From: Candidatus Poribacteria bacterium
GTDB lineage: Bacteria; Poribacteria; DTPJ01
Assembly (NCBI GenBank): GCA_011334435.1
Contig: DTPJ01000725.1
Coordinates: 1 to 14,579, forward strand
Reading direction: 5' to 3'
DNA length: 14,579 bases
The position numbers were made by a program, and so were the translations under genes. The notes beneath the pieces were generated by a model that was not told the origin of the DNA, ran no database searches, and saw nothing but the letters and a program-made list of their open reading frames with translations. Shown here one piece after another: positions 14,394 to 14,579 of this stretch (within the stretch, counting starts at the first letter, position 1; every line of letters starts with the position of its first letter).

Positions 14394-14579
14394 TCATGCT
14401 GCCTGCCTCATTATATAAAACTGCTTCAGGTACTGAGCAGGGGATAGATAATTAAGCCTTTCCTGGATCCGCTGCCTGTTATAAAAGACCTCTATATATT
14501 CGGTAATATCTTTAATTGCCTCCTTCCTTGTGGCATACCTTCTATGATGAATAAGCTCATTCTTTAATGTGCCAAAGAA
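14394..14579 (-). CDS. IS3-family transposase (OrfB, DDE integrase core), C-terminal part
   Basis: The last 61 codons of the transposase run in from the right edge. The frame starts FFGTLKNELIHHRRYATR and continues with ITEYIEVFYNRQRIQERLNYLSPAQY. These are the standard end of the IS3-family rve domain (E-S-F-F-x-x-L-K...YIexFYNrxRxHsxLgYlSP). The catalytic Glu of the DDE triad would lie two residues before the first visible Phe, just outside the window. The stop is 36 nt inside the proposed IS end, as expected for this family. The visible part shows no frameshift, so the element may be intact and fairly recent. Confidence 0.88.
   Translation of the reverse strand, partial: FFGTLKNELIHHRRYATRKEAIKDITEYIEVFYNRQRIQERLNYLSPAQYLKQFYIMRQAA

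Larger units (their letters stand above)
14358..14579 (-). mobile_element. IS3-family insertion sequence, 3' end only (continues past right edge)
   Basis: The window ends inside an IS3-family element whose transposase points left. The boundary is placed at 14358, where the plus strand begins TGACCCCTGATG and 26 nt later ends a terminal block in GACAC. This agrees with the TG...GACAC ends of IS3-type inverted repeats as I remember them. The other end and any target duplication are outside the window. It interrupts the radical SAM gene in its barrel domain. Confidence 0.78.

Overview
This window is one long minus-strand block from a cell-surface polysaccharide locus (O-antigen, capsule or similar). 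It is transcribed from right to left. The coding density is high, Shine-Dalgarno sites are good, and many start/stop codons overlap. Overall base composition is AT-rich, most strongly around the polymerase and the second FkbM gene, as is usual for O-antigen-type islands. The gene set (heptose-type nucleotide-sugar enzymes, Wzy-like polymerase, several glycosyltransferases, FkbM methyltransferases) suggests a bacterium that makes surface glycans, probably with a Gram-negative envelope. The TIGR02436-type four-helix-bundle gene and the short TSNL/RLE-type coding repeats remind me of genomes from uncultured lineages, but I cannot fix the phylum from sequence alone.

Layout in order of transcription (right to left). 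(1) 14579-14358: the 3' end of an IS3-family insertion sequence. (2) 14357-13809: a radical SAM gene cut off at its 5' side by that element and further damaged by two frameshifts and a nonsense codon. (3) 13790-8517: the assembly block, with a GT2 glycosyltransferase, an FkbM methyltransferase, a Wzy/ligase-type membrane protein, a GT4 glycosyltransferase, and a second FkbM methyltransferase whose last 30 codons lie beyond an in-frame TGA. (4) 8517-6838: an ExoA-like membrane GT2 enzyme followed by a small four-helix-bundle gene that begins in a hexanucleotide repeat. (5) 6812-359: a tightly coupled precursor-synthesis cassette: NAD-dependent epimerase, nucleotidyltransferase, HddA-like heptose kinase, SDR, Gfo/Idh/MocA oxidoreductase, GmhB-like phosphatase, SIS isomerase and small transaldolase. 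(6) 212-1: the N-terminus of another NAD-dependent epimerase/dehydratase, which leaves the window.

How the genes fit together (inference): the transaldolase, SIS isomerase, kinase, bisphosphate phosphatase and nucleotidyltransferase match the order of steps in NDP-heptose synthesis (sedoheptulose-7-P, heptose-7-P, heptose-1,7-bisP, heptose-1-P, NDP-heptose). The SDR, the Gfo/Idh enzyme and two epimerases would modify this or a parallel sugar. The glycosyltransferases and FkbM enzymes would assemble and O-methylate the repeat unit, and the Wzy-like protein would polymerise or ligate it.

The most unusual feature is a family of three near-palindromic repeats inserted in frame, in the same orientation and reading frame, into two unrelated enzymes (one in the epimerase, two in the ExoA-like glycosyltransferase). 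Each encodes the same signature, RLE[A/V]KE[N/T]xPxTSNL, at a place where the family normally has only a short loop.
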